A stretch of 64,000 bases of DNA, taken from Vibrio sp. Isolate34. Lineage in GTDB: Bacteria; Pseudomonadota; Gammaproteobacteria; Enterobacterales; Vibrionaceae. The notes under the pieces are model-generated. The model saw only the letters and a list, made by a program, of their open reading frames with translations, did not search any database and had not been told where the DNA came from. Each line of letters starts with the position of its first letter. Position 1 is the first letter of the stretch. This document shows positions 8,392 to 16,501 of this stretch, piece after piece. Location: the NCBI RefSeq assembly GCF_022397915.1, contig NZ_JAKEUO010000006.1, positions 128,192 to 192,191 of the forward strand. Direction: 5' to 3'. The position numbers and the translations under genes were made by a program.

Positions 8392-8435
8392 ACTTAACCT
8401 TATTCCTTTTTACCCTTAGATTCCCAGAGATTGAT

Positions 8436-8714
8436 ATGGCTCGACCAAAAAAACATCGCCAGTTATGTACCCGCGCGGCTTACTCTTGCTTCAAGCCCAA
8501 TGGTGTTCCTATGGATGAGCTTCATAAAGAAGAACTGCTGTTAGAAGAATTGGAAGCCTTGCGCTTAGCGGATCAAGAAGGCCTGAGCCAACTTGAAGCC
8601 GCCGAGCAAATGCAGGTGTCACGCCAAACGTTCGGCAACATCATTAAACGTGCACGAACCAAAGTCGCTAAGTGCATCGTCAACGGCCATGCATTAGTGA
8701 TTCAAGGCTCATAG
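8436..8714 (+). CDS. UPF0251 (DUF134) helix-turn-helix protein
   Basis: The product has 92 residues. It begins MARPKKHRQLC, the usual UPF0251 start, and has a helix-turn-helix in residues ~55-80 (LSQLEAAEQMQVSRQTFGNI) resembling sigma-70 region 4. Members are presumed DNA-binding regulators and are often encoded beside NifX-type cluster-binding proteins. Here it converges with the NqrM-like/NifX-like pair. The perfect palindrome before that pair (9445-9464) is a candidate binding site; this link is inference from context. Confidence 0.85.
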   Translation: MARPKKHRQLCTRAAYSCFKPNGVPMDELHKEELLLEELEALRLADQEGLSQLEAAEQMQVSRQTFGNIIKRARTKVAKCIVNGHALVIQGS

Positions 8715-8757
8715 TCCGAAGCTTTAACTTTGCTTGTCGAGCTACTCTTAAAAAACA

Positions 8758-8955
8758 TTAATGTGATGGCTCCGTAATCTGATACAGCTTTCTGCTTTGC
8801 CCTTCGCATACATCCTTGCAATTGCATTCTCGCTCAATGTCTAACTGCGCGAGCCCTCCGCAACTGCCTTTGATTGGCTTGCGTGAAAAAATTACGCCAA
8901 TCGCCATTAATGCAACAACTCCAACAAAAGCCATTAGTGTGAGTAAGAAAGTCAT
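8758..8955 (-). CDS. NqrM-like (DUF539) membrane-anchored cysteine protein
   Basis: The product has 65 residues. A single N-terminal transmembrane helix (residues ~3-23) is followed by the NqrM hallmark IFSRKPIKGSCGGL and four cysteines at 32, 44, 46 and 50. NqrM delivers iron for assembly of the Fe site of the Na+-pumping NADH:quinone reductase. It is normally encoded at the nqr operon, which is not in this window. This copy is translationally coupled (4-bp overlap) to a NifX-type gene. It may be a paralogue serving another iron-sulfur assembly step, or the genome's only NqrM; the window cannot tell. Confidence 0.75.
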   Translation of the reverse strand: MTFLLTLMAFVGVVALMAIGVIFSRKPIKGSCGGLAQLDIERECNCKDVCEGQSRKLYQITEPSH

Positions 8956-9398
8956 TTACGGATACCTCGAATAACACTGAACCTGCTCAACTTGGGCGTG
9001 AGGATCGACGCTTTGTTCTTGTGTCCTTTTTCGCCGCACGTTCTATGACCGCACCCGCCATTTCGCGGCTCTCGACCATAATCAAGATCGGTCACTTCTT
9101 GCAGATTGTTGAAGTCCAAAGTCGCCACTTCCGCCTTACCTTTAGACGAAAAAACACGAATATCGTTGTTGAACAAGTGCGCCAACATCTTCTTCCCAAT
9201 GTGTCGAACCACCACCGCCTGCACATCGTAAGACTTAACGACAGACATCCATTGCTTCTTTTTGTTGCACGGGCTGTCAGACTCAACCAAAGGGATAAGA
9301 TGCTTGATTTGCTGTCGCTCATCGACAATGGCTATCTCAGGAGAACGAGCAAAGTGATTGCCGACGTTAAGGTCGCGGCAAGGTACTGCGTATAACAT
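8952..9398 (-). CDS. NifX/NifB-type iron-molybdenum cofactor-binding domain protein
   Basis: The product has 148 residues. The fold is that of the dinitrogenase cofactor-binding family (PF02579): N-terminal strand with FARSPEIAIVD, the DVQAVVVRHIGKKMLAHL segment in the middle, and IRVFSSKG before the last strand. The tail carries CGHRTCGEKGHKNK, a cysteine/histidine-rich segment that could bind a metal or cluster. No nitrogen-fixation genes are present, so the role is probably general iron-sulfur or metal-cluster handling. The gene is first in a two-gene operon with the NqrM-like gene, and AGGAAG precedes the ATG. Confidence 0.8.
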   Translation of the reverse strand: MLYAVPCRDLNVGNHFARSPEIAIVDERQQIKHLIPLVESDSPCNKKKQWMSVVKSYDVQAVVVRHIGKKMLAHLFNNDIRVFSSKGKAEVATLDFNNLQEVTDLDYGREPRNGGCGHRTCGEKGHKNKASILTPKLSRFSVIRGIRK

Positions 9399-9444
9399 GG
9401 TAACTTCCTGTTATTGATGATCAGGAGTTCAGAATACGCCTCAT

Positions 9445-9464
9445 TATTGGCATATGCCAATAAC
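9445..9464. promoter_or_regulatory. Perfect 20-bp palindrome, candidate operator of the NifX-NqrM-like operon
   Basis: TTATTGGCAT and its exact complement meet at 9454/9455. It lies ~50 bp before the NifX-like start, and the minus-strand half TTGGCA could itself be a -35 box (the -10 would be near 9431-9438). A protein bound here would cover the promoter, so repression is the simplest reading. The nearby UPF0251 protein is the obvious candidate. Confidence 0.55.
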
Positions 9465-9595
9465 TATCGTGTGAAAAATTAGATTTACCGTTTGTAGAGT
9501 TCTTAGTGGCAATGAGAGCATCAAACAGACAGTCATGGATTGAGACAATTTAGAAGTAAACAAACTTACATTTTGAAGTGAACAATGGCACAAGT

Positions 9596-9610
9596 TGTTA
9601 TAATATAACA
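9596..9610. promoter_or_regulatory. Zur box upstream of the DUF1007-NicO operon
   Basis: TGTTATAATATAACA is a perfect palindrome around the central A. It matches the core of the gammaproteobacterial Zur site (GTTATA-N-TATAAC). It lies 26 bp before the DUF1007 start, where Zur bound to zinc would repress. This implies that the operon is expressed under zinc starvation. Confidence 0.7.
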
Positions 9611-9635
9611 TTAAACTAAATAACCATTCGTTCTC

Positions 9636-10358
9636 ATGAAACAGCTATTTGTTCTAACCAACGCATTCAATCACCTCTCTTCGCGCTATGTAAGCCGTTT
9701 TTCAGCGGGCTTACGTTCTATTAAGCGCTTGCCTCTTTGGTTGGCATTATTCTCTTTTGCTCCGAGTCTATCTGCTCACCCGCATTCTTGGATTGAAATG
9801 AAAACCCATATCGAGGGCGAAAACGGCATGATCACCGGCCTTTCAATGGAATGGTCTTTTGACGCAATGACATCTATGTACATGTTAGACGGGGAAGATG
9901 TCTCGCCAGAGAAAGAAGTCGAGACATACAAAAACCTTGCAGCATCCGTCATCGAAAACATGATGTACGAGCACTACTTCACCTACTTCTATGACGGTGA
10001 AGAGCCAATCAAATATCAAGTGGCTGAACATGCCAAATTTGAGCGTGACAAAGCCAAGATGGTGCTCACTTTTGACCTGCCACTTTCAAAACCAAAACAC
10101 GTAACTCGAGACTCGCTTCGCGTGCTGATTTTTGATCCGAGTTATTTCGTCGATATGTCGTGGATCTCAAATAACGATGTGACTTTATCGTCTTCACTCG
10201 CGAGACAATGCCAGTTGGAGATCATTGAACCAAACCCGACACCTGAACAAATGAGCTATGCGATGTCTTTACCTGCCGATGCGGATCCAGACAACATGTT
10301 AGGCCAACTGTTTACTCAATCGGTTGAGCTTCATTGTGCTGCGGTTCCAGCATCTTAA
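9636..10358 (+). CDS. DUF1007-family periplasmic protein, probable metal-binding partner
   Basis: The product has 240 residues with a long N-terminal leader. The hydrophobic core (LPLWLALFSFAPSLSA, ending ~residue 47) is followed by AHPHSWIEM. After cleavage the mature protein would start AHPHSW, a histidine-rich N-terminus that is a hallmark of DUF1007 and suits metal binding. DUF1007 proteins are routinely encoded beside NicO-type permeases, as here. With the Zur box just upstream, zinc is the likely metal. Whether the pair imports or exports is not decided by sequence, but Zur control argues for a role in zinc supply. It is first in the operon. Confidence 0.8.
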   Translation: MKQLFVLTNAFNHLSSRYVSRFSAGLRSIKRLPLWLALFSFAPSLSAHPHSWIEMKTHIEGENGMITGLSMEWSFDAMTSMYMLDGEDVSPEKEVETYKNLAASVIENMMYEHYFTYFYDGEEPIKYQVAEHAKFERDKAKMVLTFDLPLSKPKHVTRDSLRVLIFDPSYFVDMSWISNNDVTLSSSLARQCQLEIIEPNPTPEQMSYAMSLPADADPDNMLGQLFTQSVELHCAAVPAS

Positions 10359-10446
10359 TCATTGCGGCTCGTTTCAGTCAGTAAATGTCTTAACTCATTA
10401 AACCTCTCACTCAATGAGAAAGGTCTCTGATACAGGTTCTTGTTAA

Positions 10447-11562
10447 ATGCAGAAAAATCAAATCAAAACAAATTACTACCTCATTGGTATTGGCGCTTTA
10501 TTGCTGGTTGCTGTCGGCGCATACCAATTGTGGTCTATGTGGCCATCATTGGTTATCTCTAGTATCCAATGGCAAAGAGAAGTTAACTCAGAACTTGCTG
10601 ACCTACTCTATGAAGCCAAGTCTAACCCTTGGGGCGCAGGCAGCTACCTCATCGGATTCAGCTTCGTCTACGGCGTGCTTCACTCTTTAGGCCCAGGCCA
10701 CGGCAAGGTTATCGTGTCTACTTACTTAGCGACTCACCCTACTAAGGCGAAAGCGAGTCTCGTGCTCACAGTTGTCTCTGCGTTTTTACAAGCTCTAGTT
10801 GCTATCTTACTGGTAAGTGCATTGCTATGGGGCTTTAGCGCGTCAATGCGAGTGGTGAATGACAAGGCTAATATGTTTGTCTCGTTAAGCTTTGCGTTAG
10901 TCGCGGTAGTGGGTGCTTTGATCTGTTGGAAAGCTCTGAAAAACATCTATACAACGATGCGTAAGCCAAAGTTGAAAGTGAAAGCCATCACCACATTAGC
11001 GGCTGATACGTCTTCGCCAATGTCTGCTCGATCTTCGATTTCAGACCAATCACCAATGGCACTTAGCTCATCAGTATCTGCTGGTTCAATAATGCTGAAC
11101 CCATCTAGCGCATTACAATCTGCAGAGCACTCTCACGCAGATCATTCTCATGCCGACTGTGGATGCGGCCACCAGCATGTTGCCGATGCAGACGCGATAA
11201 ACAAAGCTTCAACGCTCCGTGAATACGCAGGAATCATCGTTACTATTGGAGTCAGGCCATGTACAGGTGCCATTATGGTTCTGTTGTTCGCGAATATGGT
11301 CGGACTATATTGGATGGGCGTGTTGAGTGCCTTCGCCATGGCAGTAGGTACCGCGTTCACGACCTCTTCGATTGCAATAATGACACTAACAGGCAAGAAC
11401 TTGGTAAAACGCTATTTGGCAGCAGGTAACAAGAATAACAGTGCGTCACTAAAAGCCGCAGGTCATTATTTACAGCTATTTGGTGGTGTTTTACTCGTAT
11501 TAATTGGCTTGTTGCTAATGAGTGGACAAGACAGCGGTATGTCGCCTGTGTTTACGATGTAA
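10447..11562 (+). CDS. NicO-family metal permease with histidine-rich loop
   Basis: The product has 371 residues and about six transmembrane segments. It shows the NicO/RcnA family motifs LGPGHGKVIVSTYLA (near residue 80) and GVRPCTGAIMVLLF (near 275). A cytoplasmic or periplasmic loop contains HSHADHSHADCGCGHQH, a strong divalent-metal-binding tract. Classical family members carry nickel or cobalt. Here the gene follows DUF1007 after 88 bp under a Zur box, so zinc is more likely. The serine-rich stretch before the histidine tract looks like a flexible linker. Confidence 0.8.
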   Translation: MQKNQIKTNYYLIGIGALLLVAVGAYQLWSMWPSLVISSIQWQREVNSELADLLYEAKSNPWGAGSYLIGFSFVYGVLHSLGPGHGKVIVSTYLATHPTKAKASLVLTVVSAFLQALVAILLVSALLWGFSASMRVVNDKANMFVSLSFALVAVVGALICWKALKNIYTTMRKPKLKVKAITTLAADTSSPMSARSSISDQSPMALSSSVSAGSIMLNPSSALQSAEHSHADHSHADCGCGHQHVADADAINKASTLREYAGIIVTIGVRPCTGAIMVLLFANMVGLYWMGVLSAFAMAVGTAFTTSSIAIMTLTGKNLVKRYLAAGNKNNSASLKAAGHYLQLFGGVLLVLIGLLLMSGQDSGMSPVFTM

Positions 11563-12051
11563 GCGCACAATATAATAACAAACCTCAGTTTGTTACAACC
11601 TTTGCTATTTATACTAACGGACACTAGCCCTTACCTCTCAACCTGAATTAACCACTACACAATTTCTACTAACCTAACTTTGCACAGTCCGTTAGGTTAG
11701 TAATCAACCATTCAGAACATCACACCAAATAACAATCTGTAACAAAGCCACATCAAACTGTTACTTTCCTATTCTTAGCTACGTTTCCATAAACTAACTT
11801 AGATTGTTCTAACAATCCCAAAACACTATCCCTACCTTTTAAAAATACGGACACAGCTTCCCTCAATCCAGAAACTGCGATCGTACTCTTCCCATTTTGC
11901 AAAAAAATAGAGCAGCAGTTTTATCAATTGAGTAACCAGTCGAAATTATATGCAGTAAATTTCACACCAGAAGCTAAACCTTTACCTTACTACTACATAT
12001 AAAGTTTTCTTCACCCAAATTCTTGGATAACCCATACTCAAAGGTAAACAA
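11563..12051. other. Intergenic region with hairpin, upstream of the lipase gene
   Basis: About 490 bp. Apart from the inverted repeat at 11667-11702, it holds no gene-like frame. The downstream 200 bp must carry the promoter of the lipase operon. AAGGTAAACA precedes the lipase ATG. Confidence 0.4.
11667..11702. repeat. 12-bp perfect inverted repeat (hairpin)
   Basis: TACTAACCTAAC (11667-11678) and GTTAGGTTAGTA (11691-11702) form a 12-bp stem with a 12-nt loop. There is no T tract after it, so it is not a textbook terminator. A further segment CTAACGGAC (11614-11622) can pair with GTCCGTTAG (11687-11695), which would exclude the first hairpin. Confidence 0.6.
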
Positions 12052-13569
12052 ATGAAGCTATACATTCCGAGCACCGCGCTCAGTGTTTTGTTACTTTCTC
12101 CGAGTTTCGCGAGTGCCGAAGATATACCTGATTCACACGAATTACGTACTTTTTCAATGCATTCACAAAGTTCTGGGATAGCCCCACCGCAAGAAGAACT
12201 CGGTGTTTATGTCGTCAACTCAGGTCCAGGTATTGATACCGGTTGTACCTACGCTTCTGGCGGACCTCTACTTATCTCTTTGCCTGTTCCTATTGTTGTC
12301 AACCCCAACGTTTTACAAAGCAACGGTAGAATTAACCCAAGTAAACTGGTCGATATGCAACAAAAAGGCGTTATCGGGTCTAACGCAAGGATCAGCATGC
12401 CGGTTTTCGACATAGACTCCAATGCCAACGTAAGCAATATTACGCCAGAAATAGATATAGTATCTTTTAACGGAAAATCTTTAGGCTCACTGCAAGGTGC
12501 TGACAGCCGTTGGACGGATACTAACCTTCAAGTTGATATTAGCGATATCAAGTTCGGTCAAACCAACGAAATTCGCGTCGATATTGATACTGGTAATACA
12601 GGAGACAACTGGTGTATGTCTGTCGATTGGGTTTCAATCGAGTTTGATGTTGCCGTTCCAGTTGTTCTTGCTCATGGCATTGCTGCACAATCAAATACTT
12701 GGGATGATGATACGGCTCCAGGCGTACTTTCTACACTCGATGAGTATGGTATTCTCTATACTCGTTTCTCTGCTGACAAAAATGGAACCACGGCGACCAA
12801 TGCAAATATCTTGAACAACAAGATTCAGGGTTTTCTCGATGAGTTGAAATCCGATAAAGTTCATGTCATTGCTCACAGTAAAGGCGGACTAGACACACAA
12901 AACCTCAAAGCACTTAGTCCTTCATTTGAAATAACCTCCCTTTCTACTTTCTCCACACCTCATCTTGGCAGTGTCGCTGCAGATTTGTCGGTGATAAAAA
13001 TGGACCACTACGCTGATACCTACAGTAACGTCAGTACTGATCCAAATAATTACGCTGGCAAATACATGCAACTCCCAAATATACCTTTTGCGGGTCCCCA
13101 AATGCCCGGAATCCGCGATCTAACAACAGATACCGCATCGAACGCGCTCCAAATGCGTACTCGAGGCAACATTAGAAATACATTTTCTATTGGTGCAAAT
13201 GCCGACCTCAACCAAGACGGTGTTATTGAGAAAGAACCCGATATCGTTGGTCTATTCCCATGGGGATCTCGTTGGGCGGGCGTTACCGCTTGGCAAGCAC
13301 TGAGAAGCTTTAGTTCTGCGGCCTACCTCGATACTCAAACTCAGTCGGTCACAATGCCAAGTGTGTATGGACCACAAACTCATCCAATCACAATAGTCAG
13401 TTACCAAGCCATTCAAACAGTACCGCAAGAAAATGATGTCGTTGTGACCTTGGCAAGCGCTAACCCAAGTTTTGCCAATGCGTTGGGTAACGTATTAAAT
13501 AACCACTCAACAATGAAAACGGGACAAAACGTTGAACGTTTTCTACAACAAATTATTTCAATGCGCTAA
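12052..13569 (+). CDS. Secreted lipase-like alpha/beta hydrolase
   Basis: The product has 505 residues. A signal peptide (LSVLLLSPSFASA) ends near residue 22. Residues ~45-200 form a beta-rich N-terminal region. The hydrolase domain then starts with the oxyanion segment PVVLAHGIAAQSNTW and has the nucleophile elbow VIAHSKGG (Ala-x-Ser-x-Gly type, as in small Bacillus lipases rather than GxSxG). A calcium-loop-like segment DLNQDG occurs near residue 385, and the late histidine in NNHSTMK may complete the triad. It probably acts outside the inner membrane on lipid or ester substrates. It is followed after 12 bp by another exported protein, so the two form an operon. Confidence 0.8.
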   Translation: MKLYIPSTALSVLLLSPSFASAEDIPDSHELRTFSMHSQSSGIAPPQEELGVYVVNSGPGIDTGCTYASGGPLLISLPVPIVVNPNVLQSNGRINPSKLVDMQQKGVIGSNARISMPVFDIDSNANVSNITPEIDIVSFNGKSLGSLQGADSRWTDTNLQVDISDIKFGQTNEIRVDIDTGNTGDNWCMSVDWVSIEFDVAVPVVLAHGIAAQSNTWDDDTAPGVLSTLDEYGILYTRFSADKNGTTATNANILNNKIQGFLDELKSDKVHVIAHSKGGLDTQNLKALSPSFEITSLSTFSTPHLGSVAADLSVIKMDHYADTYSNVSTDPNNYAGKYMQLPNIPFAGPQMPGIRDLTTDTASNALQMRTRGNIRNTFSIGANADLNQDGVIEKEPDIVGLFPWGSRWAGVTAWQALRSFSSAAYLDTQTQSVTMPSVYGPQTHPITIVSYQAIQTVPQENDVVVTLASANPSFANALGNVLNNHSTMKTGQNVERFLQQIISMR

Positions 13570-13581
13570 GGAGTGGCCACT

Positions 13582-15576
13582 ATGAAATTCATCAAGCAAT
13601 TAGTGATGGTGTTCAGTCTTATCTGTACCTTCATCCCAACGGCTATCGCCAGTAACGCAATCCCCGTTGGGATGAGTACAAGCACGACACTATCTCAGCC
13701 AGTGACTAGTGCCAATAACGAAGTCACAATGTTGTTTAACATCGACGAAGCGGAAGCCCTAAAAGCAGAAATCATCGTGCCGTTGGATGATGCAACCGTA
13801 TATTTATTTAGCCCTAACGGGCAAGTCGTAACATCATCCAATGATGTGCAAGCGAACATCCTCTCAGGTGGCACACAAAGTCCGCCGCTACCGGGCAGCT
13901 ATGTATTTTTACCGGAAGTAACTAACCCTGAACCTGGAGAATGGAAGATCGTCGTTGATTTTCCAAACCCAAGTTACAACACGGTAATCATTGCTCAGGT
14001 TGCTATCCAATCACCTATTGCGTTTGGCATGGCGATAGCCGCTAACCAATTTGTGGTCGGTGAACCAGTTCCTGTCTCTGCATTACTGACAAACAAGGGA
14101 GATCCGGTTAAAGGTGCCCAAACCAACGCAGTGATCACTGATGAAACTGGAGTAGAAACACGCCTAACGCTTAAAGATGAGGGGGCTAATTTCGATGCTG
14201 TCGCTGAAGATGGTGTCTATAGCAATATTTTTGTTCCACCCGCTGAAGGGGAGTACCTAGTTGAAGGCACAACGTCTTTTGAGGTATATGGAACAACCAT
14301 CGCTCGCCAGACAAGCAAAAAAATCCACGTACTACCCGCTGACATTGAATTTATCAATCACTCACTCGCTCCAGTTTTCTCGTCTGAAGGCTGTGTTATT
14401 GCCTTAGAGCAGCGCTTGGAACTTGATGTTAACTCCGCTGGTGACTTTGCCATTCATGGTTACCTCAGCGATGGAATTGATGAGCTTAACACGAGCAAAC
14501 GTCTGCAACTCAAACCTGCGAAGCAAATCGTCACTCTGCAATACTCAACGGAAGATATTTTTGCCGCGTTTGATTCTGCGTCTACTTTGATCTCCAATCC
14601 GACGATCATCTACGCAATCACTCAAGATAACATACGAATTTCAGCCCCTCGAATTCAGTTTGAAGAAATGATTGAGTTGGGGTCTTTTGAACGTTGCCGT
14701 GACCCGATTGAAATTACGGGGGATTTAGTCACCACACCGAGCATGTCACAAGATGGAACTTACATAGATTCGCTGAATTTTGAGTTTCCGCTCCATGTTA
14801 CGCGCAGTGGAACTTACACAGGTTCAGTAAATATCGTTGGTGCTGCTGGAGAGTATTTAGAGCTAGTGAGTTTTCAAAAACCCCTCGAGGCGGGCGTAAA
14901 CACCGTCAAGTTTACAGTTCCTGGTGATACGTTTAAGCAAGCAGATGGTCCTTATGAACTGACCGCACTACTAGTCTATAATGGCGCTGACTCCTATCGA
15001 CAAGGGTTACTCGGTCAAACGCCACCATACCAAGCCTCTGATTTCAGTCCACCAGTAAATGTGACCATATCCTCTAACCTGTTCGGTTTAGAAAGAGAAA
15101 ACTGGCAGACCACTCCGGCTTCACAAATCACGCAACATCGTGTTGGCGGCTACCTAAGGGCAGGGTCTTCAATCCCATACGACTACGAGACGCTAGCGAG
15201 TTTTGATTTAAGTGGGGTTAGAGGAAAAATTAAACAGGCAACTCTCAATGTCGAATTCGGTGAATCAACCCTTCAATTTCCATTCAACAATGTAACCGCG
15301 CATATCATTAATCAAACTTGGTCTCCAAACACACTGGATTACGACACGTTCTGTGAGTCTTTTACAATATGTGCAGCGTGGAGTAATCCGCTAAATACAT
15401 TCAACAACGTAGAAGCAGGTCAAACGCTTAAGTTTACCAACTCTAAACTATTAGAAGCGTTAAATGAGAAGAGAGTATCTGGGCTGAACAAACTAGATAT
15501 TGCTCTTACCTCTGCTCCTTATGAAAGAAGTTTTTTCATTAACGTTAAGCAGGTGTCGTTATTCATCGAGTACTGA
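13582..15576 (+). CDS. Large exported beta-rich protein, partner of the lipase
   Basis: The product has 664 residues with a signal peptide (LVMVFSLICTFIPTAIAS). Residues ~30-130 resemble the choice-of-anchor/vWA-associated beta domain (ATVYLFSPNGQV ... PGEWKIVVDFP). Residues ~130-225 look like an Ig-like module (GEPVPVSALLTNKGDPVKGA ... AEDGVYSNIF). The C-terminal ~170 residues resemble DNRLRE-type surface domains. I see no sorting or autotransporter signal. The ATG at 13582 has AAGGAG 8 bp upstream; the GTG at 13573 overlaps that site and is unlikely. It probably binds substrate, calcium or the cell surface together with the lipase. The exact role is unknown. Confidence 0.7.
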   Translation: MKFIKQLVMVFSLICTFIPTAIASNAIPVGMSTSTTLSQPVTSANNEVTMLFNIDEAEALKAEIIVPLDDATVYLFSPNGQVVTSSNDVQANILSGGTQSPPLPGSYVFLPEVTNPEPGEWKIVVDFPNPSYNTVIIAQVAIQSPIAFGMAIAANQFVVGEPVPVSALLTNKGDPVKGAQTNAVITDETGVETRLTLKDEGANFDAVAEDGVYSNIFVPPAEGEYLVEGTTSFEVYGTTIARQTSKKIHVLPADIEFINHSLAPVFSSEGCVIALEQRLELDVNSAGDFAIHGYLSDGIDELNTSKRLQLKPAKQIVTLQYSTEDIFAAFDSASTLISNPTIIYAITQDNIRISAPRIQFEEMIELGSFERCRDPIEITGDLVTTPSMSQDGTYIDSLNFEFPLHVTRSGTYTGSVNIVGAAGEYLELVSFQKPLEAGVNTVKFTVPGDTFKQADGPYELTALLVYNGADSYRQGLLGQTPPYQASDFSPPVNVTISSNLFGLERENWQTTPASQITQHRVGGYLRAGSSIPYDYETLASFDLSGVRGKIKQATLNVEFGESTLQFPFNNVTAHIINQTWSPNTLDYDTFCESFTICAAWSNPLNTFNNVEAGQTLKFTNSKLLEALNEKRVSGLNKLDIALTSAPYERSFFINVKQVSLFIEY

Positions 15577-15911
15577 CCCCTTGACTGAAATAGAATAAGG
15601 TCATGCCCGAGGTATCGCTTCGGCATGAGATCGAAGTTTTATCCCAAAAGGGCAATAGCCTAAACAACAAAGAGACGCCACGGGTCTATCCGTTCCATAA
15701 CCAATTTTTTAGTTGATCTTAGGGATGCCCCCTAAGATAGTCATGTGGCTATGGTTAGAATGGACCCGATAAGTATCATCGATTTACAAAACAAAGCCCA
15801 AAACCGCTAAAGAAAAGCATCGAGAAGCGATACAATGTTCAAGTTGCGACAGCGCAGTATGGATACCATCCATAGAGAGCCCATTTATAGAGAACCTTAA
15901 AGTAGCCACAC
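15577..15911. other. Intergenic region with nested inverted repeats and a decayed frame
   Basis: About 335 bp. After the hairpin near 15602 there is a perfect 9-bp stem, ATCTTAGGG (15716-15724) with CCCTAAGAT (15730-15738). It is enclosed by a weaker outer pair, CGGGTC (15681) with GACCCG (15763), and ACCA with TGGT. From 15762 a short frame reads MDPISIIDLQNKAQNR then stops. Another frame from 15774 is open to 15917 and contains a CxxC (IQCSSCDS). This may be a remnant of an insertion sequence; I cannot name it. Confidence 0.3.
15602..15632 (+). terminator. Probable terminator of the lipase operon
   Basis: TCATGCC(C)GA pairs with TCGGCATGA with a one-base bulge and a short loop. The downstream T run (GAAGTTTTA) is weak. 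Confidence 0.4.
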
Positions 15912-16415
15912 ATGTCTAAAGAACCCGGTTTCACCACAGAATACACCCTCGACAAGACGTTTTTTGCAGAGTGTTATGATCAAACTAGCCTTCCGACTCA
16001 GTTTCCAAAAGCCTATTTAAAGGGAATATTGTTTCTTATTTTTGGTGTGGTTCTACTAGAGTTTGAACTATTACCAAATGGCTACGTTGGTTGGTTCTTC
16101 ATTGTTTTGAGTGTGATTGAAGCATTCAGTGTGTACTGCAAAAGAACCTGGTGGTTGTGGAGACAAAAAATCAGCTCAGGCGCTGGCAGCAAAATTGTCT
16201 TTCAAGGTGATGTTAACGGAGTGAGTTACAAAAACCACAAAGCGACCAACACTATCGCTTGGACTGACATAGACCAACTTGAGCAGACTGATCTCGGCTT
16301 TATCCTTCATATTGGTAAACAGCGCCAATATGTGAGTAAATCTTGTTTAACTGATGAAGCCATTGCCTTCATGATTGAACAACACGAAGCTTCCAACGCT
16401 CCTAAAACACCCTAA
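15912..16415 (+). CDS. Membrane protein with YcxB-like C-terminal domain
   Basis: The product has 167 residues with two transmembrane segments (GILFLIFGVVLLEF and GWFFIVLSVIEAFSV, residues ~38-78). A soluble C-terminal beta domain follows, with the YcxB pattern NTIAWTDIDQLEQTDLGFIL. YcxB-like proteins are small bacterial membrane proteins of unknown function. The gene stands alone and ends in a strong terminator. Confidence 0.7.
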   Translation: MSKEPGFTTEYTLDKTFFAECYDQTSLPTQFPKAYLKGILFLIFGVVLLEFELLPNGYVGWFFIVLSVIEAFSVYCKRTWWLWRQKISSGAGSKIVFQGDVNGVSYKNHKATNTIAWTDIDQLEQTDLGFILHIGKQRQYVSKSCLTDEAIAFMIEQHEASNAPKTP

Positions 16416-16432
16416 GCAAACTAACACCAATA

Positions 16433-16461
16433 AATGCCTGCTGATCTAGCAGGCATTTTTC
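16433..16461 (+). terminator. Rho-independent terminator
   Basis: The 10-bp stem AATGCCTGCT/AGCAGGCATT, with a 5-nt loop, is followed by TTT. It lies just after the YcxB-like gene. Confidence 0.85.
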
Positions 16462-16501
16462 TATCACCTATGAAAGTGAATGGAATAACCGGACAACATC
16501 G

